NCBI GenBank assembly: GCA_003168375.1
Contig: PMSI01000001.1
Location: forward strand, 806,001-870,000
Reading direction: 5' to 3'
DNA length: 64,000 nucleotides
Source: Vulcanimicrobiota bacterium
GTDB taxonomy: Bacteria > Vulcanimicrobiota > Vulcanimicrobiia > Vulcanimicrobiales > Vulcanimicrobiaceae
The notes beneath the pieces are model-generated. The model saw only the letters and a list, made by a program, of their open reading frames with translations. It was not told the DNA's origin and searched no databases. Positions 1 through 8,479 of this stretch are shown here, piece by piece; position 1 is the first letter of the stretch, and each line of letters begins with the position of its first letter. Made by a program: the position numbers and the translations under genes.

Positions 1-806
1 TCGCGTTCCGCGCCGGGCTCTTCAACATCGGCGCTGAGGGCCAGCTCGTTATGGGGGGCTTCGCGGCGGGCTGGCTCGGCGCGCAGTTTCCGCTGCCGGG
101 CTACCTCGCGGTTCCGATGGTGCTGGCCGCCGGAACGCTGGCGGGCGGCGTGTGGGGCGCGATCCCGGGGATCATGCGCGCGCGCTTCAAAGCGAACGAA
201 GTGATCGCGACGCTGATGCTCAACGTCGTCGCGATCCTGCTGACGACGTATCTTGTAACGGGACCGTTGCAGCAAGGCGGCGCCAACGGTTCGGAGACCG
301 GGCCGCTGCCGAAAGCCGCGCAGCTGACCCATCTGTTCGACACGCAGCTCACCTGGGCGTTCGTGCTCGCGCTGGTGCTCGCGTTCGTGCTGCGCTGGGT
401 GCTGCAGCGTACGATCTTCGGCTACGAACTGCGCGCCGCCGGCGATGCACCTGAGGCCGCGAAGCGCGCCGGGATCGATCTCGGCCGTACGGCGCTGATC
501 GCCATGTCGCTCTCCGGCGCGATCGCCGGGCTGGGCGGCGCGACGATCGTCGCGGGCGCGCTGCACCGCTTCAACACCGGGCTCTCGCCCGGCTACGGGT
601 TCATCGCGATCGCCGTCGCGCTGGTCGGCAACCTCGACCCGCTGTGGATCGTCGTGGCGTCGGTTGCGTTCGGGATGCTGCAGAGCGGAGGGATCGCGAT
701 GCAGGCCGAGGCCGGCGTTCCCAAGGAGGTCGTCTCGCTGATCATCGGCCTGGTGATCATCGCGCTCGCCGGACGGCGCGTCGTCGCCAGCCTGAGGTCG
801 ACGTGA
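1..806 (+). CDS. ABC transporter permease, nucleoside/sugar type (5' partial)
   Basis: This is the inner-membrane permease of a BPD_transp_2-family ABC importer of the nucleoside/simple-sugar (BmpA-associated) kind. The frame is open from base 3, so the gene starts outside the window; the ATG at 51 is internal. The first visible residues include FNIGAEGQL, the signature of this permease family, and about 267 residues of mostly hydrophobic helices follow. Its stop overlaps the GTG of a second, related permease, so the two should form a heterodimeric channel. The ATPase and lipoprotein are expected upstream, outside the window. The substrate is inferred from family only. Confidence 0.9.
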   Translation, partial: AFRAGLFNIGAEGQLVMGGFAAGWLGAQFPLPGYLAVPMVLAAGTLAGGVWGAIPGIMRARFKANEVIATLMLNVVAILLTTYLVTGPLQQGGANGSETGPLPKAAQLTHLFDTQLTWAFVLALVLAFVLRWVLQRTIFGYELRAAGDAPEAAKRAGIDLGRTALIAMSLSGAIAGLGGATIVAGALHRFNTGLSPGYGFIAIAVALVGNLDPLWIVVASVAFGMLQSGGIAMQAEAGVPKEVVSLIIGLVIIALAGRRVVASLRST

Positions 807-1678
807 ACGCAACGCTCGCAGCGGTCATGGCGATCCTGGGCCTCACGCTGATCAAGGCCACGCCGCTGATCTATGCGGCGCTCGGCGGGGTGCTGAGCGA
901 ACGCGCCGGCGTCGTCAACATCGGCCTCGAAGGGATCCTGATCGCCGGCGCGTTCACCTCGGTCGTCGTCAGCGGCGCGACCGGGAACCCGATCCTCGGC
1001 GCGTTGGCGGGCGTCCTCGCCGGGATGCTGCTGGCCGCGATCCTTGCCTACGTCACGACGCGGCTGGCGGTCGATCAGATCGTCGCCGGGACCGGGCTCA
1101 ACATCGCCGCGCTCGCCGGCGCCGCGTTCGGCCTCGTCCTGGTCTACCACCAGCCCGGCGCGTCGCACGAGGTTCCGGCGCTCGGCCGTACCGGCGAGAC
1201 CGTGCTGGTCGTCCTCGCCTTCGTCGCCGCCGGCGTGCTGCATCTCGTCCTGACGCGCACGCCGTGGGGGCTGCACGTGCGCGCGTGCGGCGAAGACCCG
1301 AGCGCGGCGGATTCGGCCGGGATCGACGCGCTGAAGACGCGCTTCTGGGCTGTCGTCATCGGCGGCGCGATCGCCTCGCTCGGCGGCGTCTACCTCTCGC
1401 TGGCGGAGCTCGACCTCTATTCGGACGGGATGACCGCGGGGCGTGGCTTCATCGCGCTGGCCGCGGTGATCTTCGGACGCTGGACGCCGCTCGGCGCGAC
1501 CGGCGCAGCGCTCTTCTTCGGGTTCTTCGCGGCGCTGCAGTTCTCGCTGCAGCGCGCCGGTGTCCCCAGCGAGCTGCTGCAAGCACTCCCGTATCTCGCC
1601 GCGCTCGTCGCTCTCGCCGGCTTTGCGGGACGCGTGCGCGCACCGGCAGCCGACGGGGTCCCCTACGTTCGCAGCTGA
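803..1678 (+). CDS. ABC transporter permease, second subunit
   Basis: This is the second membrane permease (291 aa) of the same nucleoside/sugar-type ABC importer. The GTG at 803 overlaps the TGA of the preceding permease in a GTGA, which indicates translational coupling and decides the start over the longer open frame from 644. The motif VVNIGLEGI near residue 37 matches the partner's FNIGAEGQL, and there are about eight hydrophobic helices. The paralogous pair is usual for YufP/YufQ-type systems. The next gene is convergent, so this ends the operon. Confidence 0.9.
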   Translation: MNATLAAVMAILGLTLIKATPLIYAALGGVLSERAGVVNIGLEGILIAGAFTSVVVSGATGNPILGALAGVLAGMLLAAILAYVTTRLAVDQIVAGTGLNIAALAGAAFGLVLVYHQPGASHEVPALGRTGETVLVVLAFVAAGVLHLVLTRTPWGLHVRACGEDPSAADSAGIDALKTRFWAVVIGGAIASLGGVYLSLAELDLYSDGMTAGRGFIALAAVIFGRWTPLGATGAALFFGFFAALQFSLQRAGVPSELLQALPYLAALVALAGFAGRVRAPAADGVPYVRS

Positions 1679-1687
1679 CCGGCGAGT

Positions 1688-3256
1688 CTACATCTCGTAG
1701 TCGATGTAACCCTTGCTGTCGTCCTTCGTGAAGATCTTCGGGAGCGGTTCGAGCTTCGGATCCACCGGGAAGTTCGGCACCGCGACCTGATCGGCGCGTG
1801 CGAGCTGATCCTTCGTCTTCTTGTCGAGCGCATCGATCAGCGGACCGCGCGGCACCTCGCTGTTGTTCTTGACGCTGCCGTACGCGCCGGGCTGCGTCGA
1901 ACACATCGCCACGCAGCCGTCGCGCATCGCGTTGACGGCGGGGATCGGGCTGGCGTTGGTGCTGCCGTGGTGGCCGACTTTATAGAAGTCGAGGCTGCCG
2001 AGAATCGACTTGCTGTTGGCGGTCAGCGGCGTATTGGCGCCGACGACCGCGCCGCCGAACAAGAAGTTGTCCCAGTTGCCCCACTGCGCGTCGCCGGCGA
2101 AGAGCAGTTTCTTGCCGCCGAAGGTGAAGAGCACGATCAGGCTCTGGTTGTTGATCGTGTTGTCCGCCTTCGCGGCTTGCGCGGCCAGGAGATCCGGCTG
2201 GTTCGTGGAGATGTGCTTGGCGATCTGGTCGGGGCTGAAGACGGCGAACGCCTCCGGCGGATAGGCGCTCGCGTCCGCCGTGAACACGCGGCTGAACCGC
2301 GTCGGCGGCGCGTTCTCATCGCCGCTCGCCGCGAGGTACTGCTGCGGCTTATTGTCCATTTGCGCGACCAGCGCGGGATCGGTCGGCGGTCCGAGGATCT
2401 GCGCGGTGAGACCGGCGTGCACGAGCGAGTCCGGGAGCGTCGGAGTGTCGCCGGCCTTGTAGTAGTCGACCGGCGCTTTGTTCTTGAACCCGCCGTGCAG
2501 CGTCGCGAGCGCGGCCGCATTCCCACCGCCCGCGGCGGCAGCCGCGCCGGTGATGTTTTCAGCCATGTTGAACAGCTGCTTGTCGGCCGGATCGCTGCGG
2601 GCCGCGAGCGACTGCTGCAGCTTGCCGGCCAGCGCCGTGATGGTCGCCTGAAAATTCGTCGCGGCCGTGTCGCTGGGGTTTTCGAACCACGACATCCACA
2701 CGCGCTCGACCTCGAATCCGGCGAAGTCGGCCGCGCCGGTACCGAAACCCGAGATATGGTCGGCGTGACGATGCGTCATGATGACGAGCGCCAGCTGCTT
2801 TCCGGTATCCTGCGCCAGCTGTTTGATCGCGGGGCCGATGCTGTTGAGATTCGCCGCATGCACGCCGCAGTCGACGAGGATGTGCCGCGGCGTGCCGTCG
2901 GGAGCGCGCACCGTCAGCAGGAAGAAGTCGCCGAACCCGACGCGGTACATCCGCACGCGAATCCCGGCCGGCCCCCCGATCGAACCGGCCGGCGCCGGAC
3001 CCGCCGAGGTTGAGCCGGTGCCGGACGGGGCCGTCGTTCCCGACGGGGGCGTCCCCGAGGTCGGCGTCGTGCGCGGCGCCAGCGCAGGTTTCTTCGCCGC
3101 GGTGGTCTTCTTGCGCGTGGTCTTCTTGCGCGCGGTGGTTTTTTTGCGCGCGGTCTTCTTGCGCGCGGTAGTCTTCTTGCGCGCCGTGGCCTTCTTGCGC
3201 GCGGTGGTCTTCTTGCGCGTCGTCTTCTTGCGCGTCGTCTTCTTGCTCGTGCTCAT
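1688..3256 (-). CDS. Metallo-beta-lactamase-fold hydrolase with histone-like Lys/Thr/Arg tail
   Basis: This 522-residue protein joins three parts. Residues 1-56 are an almost pure K/T/R/A tail of KKTT and ARKK units, resembling histone H1/AlgP tails. Residues 57-97 are a Pro/Thr/Ser/Gly linker. The rest is a metallo-beta-lactamase domain of the ComEC-C-terminal/Rec2-like kind. The metal motif H162-x-H164-x-D166-H167 is present, followed by LLFAGDAQ and VGHHGS, the later ligands expected for two-zinc enzymes. No signal peptide is visible. The gene starts 3 bases after the stop of the HExxH peptidase, so the two are probably co-transcribed. The substrate is unknown; the tail suggests nucleic-acid or polyanion binding (inference). 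Confidence 0.8.
   Translation of the reverse strand: MSTSKKTTRKKTTRKKTTARKKATARKKTTARKKTARKKTTARKKTTRKKTTAAKKPALAPRTTPTSGTPPSGTTAPSGTGSTSAGPAPAGSIGGPAGIRVRMYRVGFGDFFLLTVRAPDGTPRHILVDCGVHAANLNSIGPAIKQLAQDTGKQLALVIMTHRHADHISGFGTGAADFAGFEVERVWMSWFENPSDTAATNFQATITALAGKLQQSLAARSDPADKQLFNMAENITGAAAAAGGGNAAALATLHGGFKNKAPVDYYKAGDTPTLPDSLVHAGLTAQILGPPTDPALVAQMDNKPQQYLAASGDENAPPTRFSRVFTADASAYPPEAFAVFSPDQIAKHISTNQPDLLAAQAAKADNTINNQSLIVLFTFGGKKLLFAGDAQWGNWDNFLFGGAVVGANTPLTANSKSILGSLDFYKVGHHGSTNASPIPAVNAMRDGCVAMCSTQPGAYGSVKNNSEVPRGPLIDALDKKTKDQLARADQVAVPNFPVDPKLEPLPKIFTKDDSKGYIDYEM
3109..3255 (-). repeat. Imperfect short repeats encoding the KKTT/ARKK tail
   Basis: The first 150 or so bases of the hydrolase gene consist of repeated units close to CGCGCAAGAAGACCAC on the minus strand. 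Unit length varies between 12 and 18 bases, always in frame. Such arrays change length easily by slippage or recombination, so tail length may vary between strains. Confidence 0.75.
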
Positions 3257-3259
3257 CGA

Positions 3260-5104
3260 TCAGATCCCGTGGAGGAGGCCGAAGTTGATGCGGGCGTCGG
3301 CACCGGTGCCGTCGGTGAAGCCCTGCGCCACGTAGGCGGCGCGCTGGAGGTTGTCGTGAGCCGCGCCCAGATGCTTGGCGATCGCGTACCGCACCTCGGG
3401 ATCGGGTCGCTTCCCGGCGCGCAGCGGCTGCTGCGCGATCATCAGCGTGGCGCCGCCGCGGATCACCGTCGTGCCGAGCTTCGGCTCCGCCGGGTCGAGC
3501 GGGACCTCGCGCTGCTGGACCATCTCGACGACCATGTCGATCTTCAGCGAACCGTCCTCGTCGGTTCGGAACATCGGATGGAACGACGGGACGGAGATCG
3601 GGCTCCGATCGAAGCCGAGCGCTTTGGCGTTCGCTCTGGCGTACGCGCGCAAGAGGCCGCCGTTGGCGTTCTTCTCGTCGGTCGTCAGGCCGTTCGGGTC
3701 GCCGAAGATCAGGCCGCGCACCGGCTTGAGCGCGCCCGGCTTCACCCGCGGCCAGCAGAGCGAGTCCTCCGAAAAGAACTGCGCACCCTCGGGGACGATG
3801 CCGCGCGAACGAAACGCCTGCATCACCGCGTCGCGCACTCCGTAGGTGTCGCTCGGGAACAGGTCGATATCCGCCGTGATGATCGCGCGCAGGAAATCGC
3901 CGAACGTGACGTCGACCGGCGGGCAATAGTCGAGCGCGCGTGCACAGACCGAGAAGAACAGCTCCGCGATACGGCTGGCGTCGGCAGCGAGCAGGTTGGC
4001 GAGCGGTCCCGGCAGGTCGACCGGTTGGTCGGAGCCGCCGCCCGCGCGGAAGACCCGGAAGTAATCGGCGGTGCGCTGCAGATAGACCGAGAAATAGGCG
4101 TCGAACACGGCGGCAACCAGGATCGCGCCGCGCGCGTGCGGCTCGATCGTCGTCCGCAAGGCCTGCGCGTTCGCGGGCGTTCCGAGCGCGCTGCGAAGCC
4201 CGGCGTGGAGTCCTGAGACCTGACCGAATTGTCGTGCGAGCTCGATCAGCGGATTGTCCGGCGCGATCTCGCTCTGGATCACCGGTTCGGTCGACGAACC
4301 CGGCGCATCGGCCCGCATGTTGGTCGTGTAGAGCTTGCCGCCGGTCCGCTGCAGCGTGTCGAGCAGGGCCTCTCGATGCGAAAAGTGCCGGAAGAGCGCC
4401 GCCAGATCCGCGAACGCTTCGTGGAATGCCGGCACGTCGATGTTCGTCGGTTCCGTGAAGTGCTCGCGGATCCCGTCGACGATGGCGTGCGTCGTTTCGT
4501 GGGCGATGATGTCGTGCGACAGACACGTGAAGATCGTCTGTCCCGGCACGATCTGCGCGTCTACGACGCTCCCGGCGCGGAAGTAGCCAAACAGGATGCC
4601 GTGCGCATCCGGGCTGTAGAACGCGTTGGCCTGCATCATCGCGTGAGGGAACAGGTACAACCGGTTCGCGACGTGCTTGCCGCCCGGGACCTGACGCCAG
4701 TGCACGCGCCGGCCGAGCGCGGACTCGAACCGTTCCAGCGTCTCGGACGCGACGGCGTAGACCATCTGCTGGTGAAAGCGAGGGTCGGACTCGGTCGGAT
4801 CCAGCCCGTCGCGCAACAGCAGGTTGGGGTTGTCGAGATCGACGGGAGCGTAGAACGACTTGGTCGAGCCGTCGTAGTCGACCACCGCGAACCGTTCGCC
4901 GACGGGCCCCGGCTTCAGCGGCTCGTAGTTCACCTCGATGACGAGGTCGTTGCCGAGCACGCGGCCCAAAGTCGGGTCGAACGCGTAGACCGTCAGCGGC
5001 CGTTTCGCGGGCGGATCGAAGCTGGTCGACGGGGCGAAGATGTCGGGGGCCGGCTCACGCCCGCCCCGCGACACTGCGGCTCGCGTTGCACTTGCGTTTC
5101 GCAC
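3260..5104 (-). CDS. HExxH (gluzincin-like) metallopeptidase
   Basis: This 614-residue protein has a zinc peptidase signature: H202-E-T-T-H206, followed 23 residues later by E229-A-F-A-D233. That is the HExxH plus downstream Glu arrangement of gluzincins (thermolysin-like clan). No secretion signal is obvious, so a cytoplasmic role is possible. The GTG start is supported by a GGGGAGGG Shine-Dalgarno six bases upstream. The metallo-beta-lactamase-fold gene follows 3 bases after its stop. The regions before and after the catalytic block (roughly 35-150 and 450-614) are not recognised. Function in vivo is unknown. Confidence 0.75.
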   Translation of the reverse strand: MRNASATRAAVSRGGREPAPDIFAPSTSFDPPAKRPLTVYAFDPTLGRVLGNDLVIEVNYEPLKPGPVGERFAVVDYDGSTKSFYAPVDLDNPNLLLRDGLDPTESDPRFHQQMVYAVASETLERFESALGRRVHWRQVPGGKHVANRLYLFPHAMMQANAFYSPDAHGILFGYFRAGSVVDAQIVPGQTIFTCLSHDIIAHETTHAIVDGIREHFTEPTNIDVPAFHEAFADLAALFRHFSHREALLDTLQRTGGKLYTTNMRADAPGSSTEPVIQSEIAPDNPLIELARQFGQVSGLHAGLRSALGTPANAQALRTTIEPHARGAILVAAVFDAYFSVYLQRTADYFRVFRAGGGSDQPVDLPGPLANLLAADASRIAELFFSVCARALDYCPPVDVTFGDFLRAIITADIDLFPSDTYGVRDAVMQAFRSRGIVPEGAQFFSEDSLCWPRVKPGALKPVRGLIFGDPNGLTTDEKNANGGLLRAYARANAKALGFDRSPISVPSFHPMFRTDEDGSLKIDMVVEMVQQREVPLDPAEPKLGTTVIRGGATLMIAQQPLRAGKRPDPEVRYAIAKHLGAAHDNLQRAAYVAQGFTDGTGADARINFGLLHGI

Positions 5105-5224
5105 TGATCACCCTCCCCTAGGTTCCGATGCTCCGCTGACCAAGAGCCGGAGAGCCGCTAGATACTGCTTGCCCCGCGTGGCACCTCCCCGGCTACGAAG
5201 TTCCAAATGGCCGGCTCGCGGCAC

Positions 5225-5258
5225 TTGACTTTCGTCGCACCAAACCGACAAATATATA
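5225..5258 (+). promoter_or_regulatory. Possible promoter for the beta-lactamase-like gene
   Basis: TTGACT at 5225 is followed by an AT-rich block (AATATATATA, 5251-5260), unusual in this GC-rich DNA. The best -10 fit, AAATAT at 5250, has a 19-base spacer. Transcription would begin almost at the ATG (5263), and no Shine-Dalgarno is visible, so a leaderless mRNA is possible. Confidence 0.4.
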
Positions 5259-5262
5259 TACA

Positions 5263-6276
5263 ATGCGGGTACCACGACGACTCGTTGCCGCCGTCGTTCT
5301 CATCGCTGTTCCGCTCGCCGGCGTTCTCCCGGCGGGCGCGAATGGTTTGGGCGGGCCACTGGCTGATTTCCAGGCCGAGCTGACCGCGTATTCGCTGCGC
5401 GCGCCCGGCCACGTCGGGATCGCAATCCAAGACGTCGCGACCGGCGCGACGTCCGGGATCAACACCGGCGCCGAGATGCCCGCCGCTTCGACGATCAAGA
5501 TCCCGGTCATGGTCGAGGTATTCCGGCAGCTGGTCGCCGGCAAGTTCGATCTGAACACGAAGCTGCGTCTGCGGCGCGGTGACAAGGATTGGGGTTCGGG
5601 CGATCTGTCGGGCGCCCGCGTCGGCTCGAGCTACACCGTCTCGCGGCTCCTCTCGCTGATGATCGACGTCAGCGACAACACGGCGACCAACATGCTGATC
5701 CGCCGGGTCGGCCGGCAGCGGATCAACGCGACGATGGCGGACTACGGCCTCACGCACACGCGCCTGCGCGATTTCATCCGCTCCGAAGGGCCCGGAATCC
5801 GCTGGGCGCTGCGCTCGAGCCCGGCCGACATGGCGCACCTGCTCGGCGTGATGGCGAAGGAGCAGCTGGTCGACGAATGGTCATCGCGCGAGATGATCGC
5901 GATCCTGCGCGGCCAGCACCACAACGGGCTCCTCCCGGAGCCGCTCCCGCCCGGGACGCAGATCGCGCACAAGACCGGAACCTTGCACGACACGCTCAAC
6001 GACGTCGGAATCGTCTACGGCGCCGGCGAGGATCCCTACGTGATCGCGGTGATGACCACCGATCTGCCGACGCTCGAATCCGGCCGACGCTTCATCCGCG
6101 GCGTTTCGAAGATGGCCTACGCCGCGCTCGGCAAGCTCGGCGCGTGGCACGACGACTTCAATCCGGCCACCGACTGGACGCGTGGGACGCCCGAGCAGCA
6201 GATGTGGACGCCCCAGAACGTTCCGGCGGCGGCGCCGGCCGCCGAGCCGAGCGCGGCCCCCTCGCCGGCGCCCTAG
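5263..6276 (+). CDS. Secreted class A beta-lactamase-like serine hydrolase
   Basis: The 337-residue protein carries a signal peptide (residues 1-28) and the three class A landmarks: S76-T-I-K79 (nucleophile and base), S137-D-N139 and K237-T-G239. It should be a periplasmic serine hydrolase of the beta-lactamase/transpeptidase superfamily. The omega-loop region looks short, and a canonical ExxxN cannot be placed with confidence (E175 is the nearest acidic residue). Activity on beta-lactams is therefore uncertain, and a penicillin-binding or peptidoglycan role is an alternative. The last 25 or so residues are Pro/Ala-rich. It is convergent with ilvE, their stop codons abutting. Confidence 0.85.
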   Translation: MRVPRRLVAAVVLIAVPLAGVLPAGANGLGGPLADFQAELTAYSLRAPGHVGIAIQDVATGATSGINTGAEMPAASTIKIPVMVEVFRQLVAGKFDLNTKLRLRRGDKDWGSGDLSGARVGSSYTVSRLLSLMIDVSDNTATNMLIRRVGRQRINATMADYGLTHTRLRDFIRSEGPGIRWALRSSPADMAHLLGVMAKEQLVDEWSSREMIAILRGQHHNGLLPEPLPPGTQIAHKTGTLHDTLNDVGIVYGAGEDPYVIAVMTTDLPTLESGRRFIRGVSKMAYAALGKLGAWHDDFNPATDWTRGTPEQQMWTPQNVPAAAPAAEPSAAPSPAP

Positions 6277-7227
6277 TTAGCCGACCGTCGCCGGCGTACG
6301 GCCGCCGTACGTGCGCGTGAGCCAGGGCGCGTACTTCGGCATCCCGCCGCGGATTGCGCGGTCGTAGAGATCGATCAACGCGCCGGCGATCGGCCCGCGC
6401 TCGCCGTTGCCGACCGGGCGGTGGTCGACCGACTCGATCCACTGGATCCCGGCCGCGCTCCCGGTGATGAACAGCTCGTCGGCGACGACCAGCTCGCTGC
6501 GGTCGATCGCGCGCTCGACGACCGTGAGCCCCAGCTCCTCGGCGGCCAGCGTGATGATCGCGCGACGCGTGACGCCTTCGAGGATATTCTGGGAGGGATC
6601 CGGTGTGTAGAGCACGCCGCGCCGCACCACGAACACGTTCTCGGCCGAGCCTTCGCAGACGTGGCCTTCGGCCGAGAGCATGATCGCTTCGTCGAACCCG
6701 TTCATCACCGCCTCGCTCTTGGCGAGCGCGCTGTTGACGTACGTCCCAGTGATCTTGCCGCGCGCCGGCGCCATCGTGTCGTCGATGCGGCGCCACGAGC
6801 TGACGCCGACCTTGAGCCCCCGCTGCGTGTCGAAGTAGCGTTCGAACGGGATCGCCACCATCGCGAACGCATCCTTCACGCCGTGCAGGCGCACGCCGAT
6901 GTCCTCGTTGGCCTTGTAGGCGAACGGGCGCACGTAGACGTCGCCGCGCAGCTGGTTGCGTGCGCACAGCTCGACCGTGAGCTCGCAGAGTTCGGGCGTC
7001 GTGTGCGGGAGCGTGATCATGAGGATCCGCGCCGACTGCGCGAGCCGGTCGTAGTGGTCGGCGAGCTGCAGCAGGTAGAGCTCCTCCTCGCGCTCGCTCC
7101 AGAAGCCGCGGATCCCTTCGAAACAGCCGGTTCCGTACTGCAGCCCGTGCGTGAGCAGACCGACCTTCGAATCCGCGTAGCGGGCGAAGGCTCCGTCGTG
7201 ATAGACCGTCAGGTCGCCCAGATGCAT
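6277..7227 (-). CDS. ilvE: Branched-chain amino acid aminotransferase
   Basis: This PLP-dependent transaminase (316 aa) interconverts branched-chain amino acids and their 2-oxo acids. It shows fold-type IV signatures: the N-terminal HDGAFARY block, the catalytic Lys in the GKITGTYVNS stretch (K158), and the EGSAENVF motif that binds the cofactor phosphate. The ATG at 7227 is chosen because CGGAGGA lies about ten bases upstream and the next 150 codons of the longer open frame are low-complexity read-through. The length fits the family. It is divergent from, and touches, the chromate transporter gene. Confidence 0.93.
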   Translation of the reverse strand: MHLGDLTVYHDGAFARYADSKVGLLTHGLQYGTGCFEGIRGFWSEREEELYLLQLADHYDRLAQSARILMITLPHTTPELCELTVELCARNQLRGDVYVRPFAYKANEDIGVRLHGVKDAFAMVAIPFERYFDTQRGLKVGVSSWRRIDDTMAPARGKITGTYVNSALAKSEAVMNGFDEAIMLSAEGHVCEGSAENVFVVRRGVLYTPDPSQNILEGVTRRAIITLAAEELGLTVVERAIDRSELVVADELFITGSAAGIQWIESVDHRPVGNGERGPIAGALIDLYDRAIRGGMPKYAPWLTRTYGGRTPATVG

Positions 7228-8428
7228 GAAGTCGCGGTCCTCCGGGAGTAAGCAGAGCGTCGTGCGCGAGGTTTTCGCGACCTTCCTCCGCCTGGGTTCG
7301 ACGTCGTTCGGCGGTCCGATCGCCCACCTCGCGTACTTCCGCCGGACCTTTGTCGAGGAACGGCGGTGGCTCGACGAACCTGCTTTTGCCCGGATCGTCG
7401 CGTTCTGCTCGGTACTGCCGGGACCCACCTCGAGCCAGGTAGGGATGCTGATCGGGTTCGCGCGCGGCGGTCCGCTCGGGGCGTTCCTCGCCTGGCTCGG
7501 CTTCACGGCCCCATCGGCGCTCGCCATGACGCTGATCGCGGCCGCGCTCGGGGGCGCCGAGCGCCATACGCCGCCGCCCTGGTTCGGCGGACTGCTCGAC
7601 GGGCTGTTCGCCGCCGCGGCGGCCGTGGTCGCGTTCGCCGTCACCGGCTTGGCCGGATCGCTCTGCACCGATCTGCCGACCAAGACGATCGCCGTCGTAA
7701 CGATCCTGGTGACGCTCGCGCTCCGCCCGTTCCCCGGCTTCCAGTGGGTTTCGATCGCGCTCGGCGCGCTCGCGGGCGCCCTCTTCCTGCACGCCCCGGA
7801 GCTGCGCCACGAACCGCTTCCGATTCGGGTTTCGCGGACGGTCTCGATCGCGGCCGGCGTGCTGTTCGTCGCGCTCGTCGCGGTGACCGCGCTGCCGCAG
7901 GACGCGACGCTGGCGTTCCTCGCGACGCTGATCCGGGCGGGTTCGCTGGTGTTCGGCGGCGGTCACGTGGTGCTGCCGCTGCTGCAGGGCATGATCCACG
8001 ACGGCCTGATCGGCGCACAAGACTTCTTCGCCGGCTACGGCGCGGTGCAGGCGATGCCCGGTCCGCTCAACACGTTCTCGTCGTTTCTCGGCTACGCGAA
8101 CCGCTCGCCGCTGCACGGGTTCCCCGGCGCGCTGGTCGCGACGGTGCTGATCTTCCTGCCCTCGTTCGCGCTGATCTTCGCGATCGCGCCGGTGTGGAAC
8201 CGCATCGCCGGCGCGCCGCGCGCTGCCGGAGCCGTGCGCGGCGCGAATGCGAGCGTCGTCGGGCTGCTGGGCGCGGTGCTCTACGACCCGGTGCTGCTCT
8301 CGCTCGGCGCGAGCTGGGCGCGCATCGCCATCGCCGTCGCCGCACTCGCCGCGATCACCGGCTGGCGTATCGCCCCATGGATCGTCGTCGTCACCGCCGC
8401 GCTGTTGGGCGCACTCCTCGGAGCATGA
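7226..8428 (+). CDS. chrA: Chromate transporter, two-domain
   Basis: This is a long-chain CHR-family inner-membrane protein (400 aa) that exports chromate by proton-coupled transport. Both halves carry the family marks. The first has FGGPIAH and LPGPTSSQ; the second has FGGGHVVLP and MPGPLNTF. The hydrophobic helices are in the expected duplicated pattern. The ATG at 7226 overlaps the ilvE start codon head to head; a GTG at 7262 would leave a short gap and may be the true start. Resistance to chromate is the family role; other oxyanions are possible. Confidence 0.9.
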   Translation: MKSRSSGSKQSVVREVFATFLRLGSTSFGGPIAHLAYFRRTFVEERRWLDEPAFARIVAFCSVLPGPTSSQVGMLIGFARGGPLGAFLAWLGFTAPSALAMTLIAAALGGAERHTPPPWFGGLLDGLFAAAAAVVAFAVTGLAGSLCTDLPTKTIAVVTILVTLALRPFPGFQWVSIALGALAGALFLHAPELRHEPLPIRVSRTVSIAAGVLFVALVAVTALPQDATLAFLATLIRAGSLVFGGGHVVLPLLQGMIHDGLIGAQDFFAGYGAVQAMPGPLNTFSSFLGYANRSPLHGFPGALVATVLIFLPSFALIFAIAPVWNRIAGAPRAAGAVRGANASVVGLLGAVLYDPVLLSLGASWARIAIAVAALAAITGWRIAPWIVVVTAALLGALLGA

Positions 8429-8479
8429 CCCCAGGATGACAGGACTCCCTCCGCGGGCCGACGCACCGCAAGGCTTGAC

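Noticed and set aside
3109-3255. Possible CRISPR-like or VNTR non-coding array
   Set aside because: It is a coding repeat (KKTT/ARKK) in frame with a recognised hydrolase.
2559-4526. 655-codon minus-strand open frame overlapping the MBL and peptidase genes
   Set aside because: Arg-rich shadow in a frame shifted against both real genes, which carry catalytic motifs.
5105-5262. Small gene between the peptidase and the beta-lactamase-like gene
   Set aside because: Short open frames there have no start signals or recognisable product; the gap is best explained as divergent regulatory DNA.
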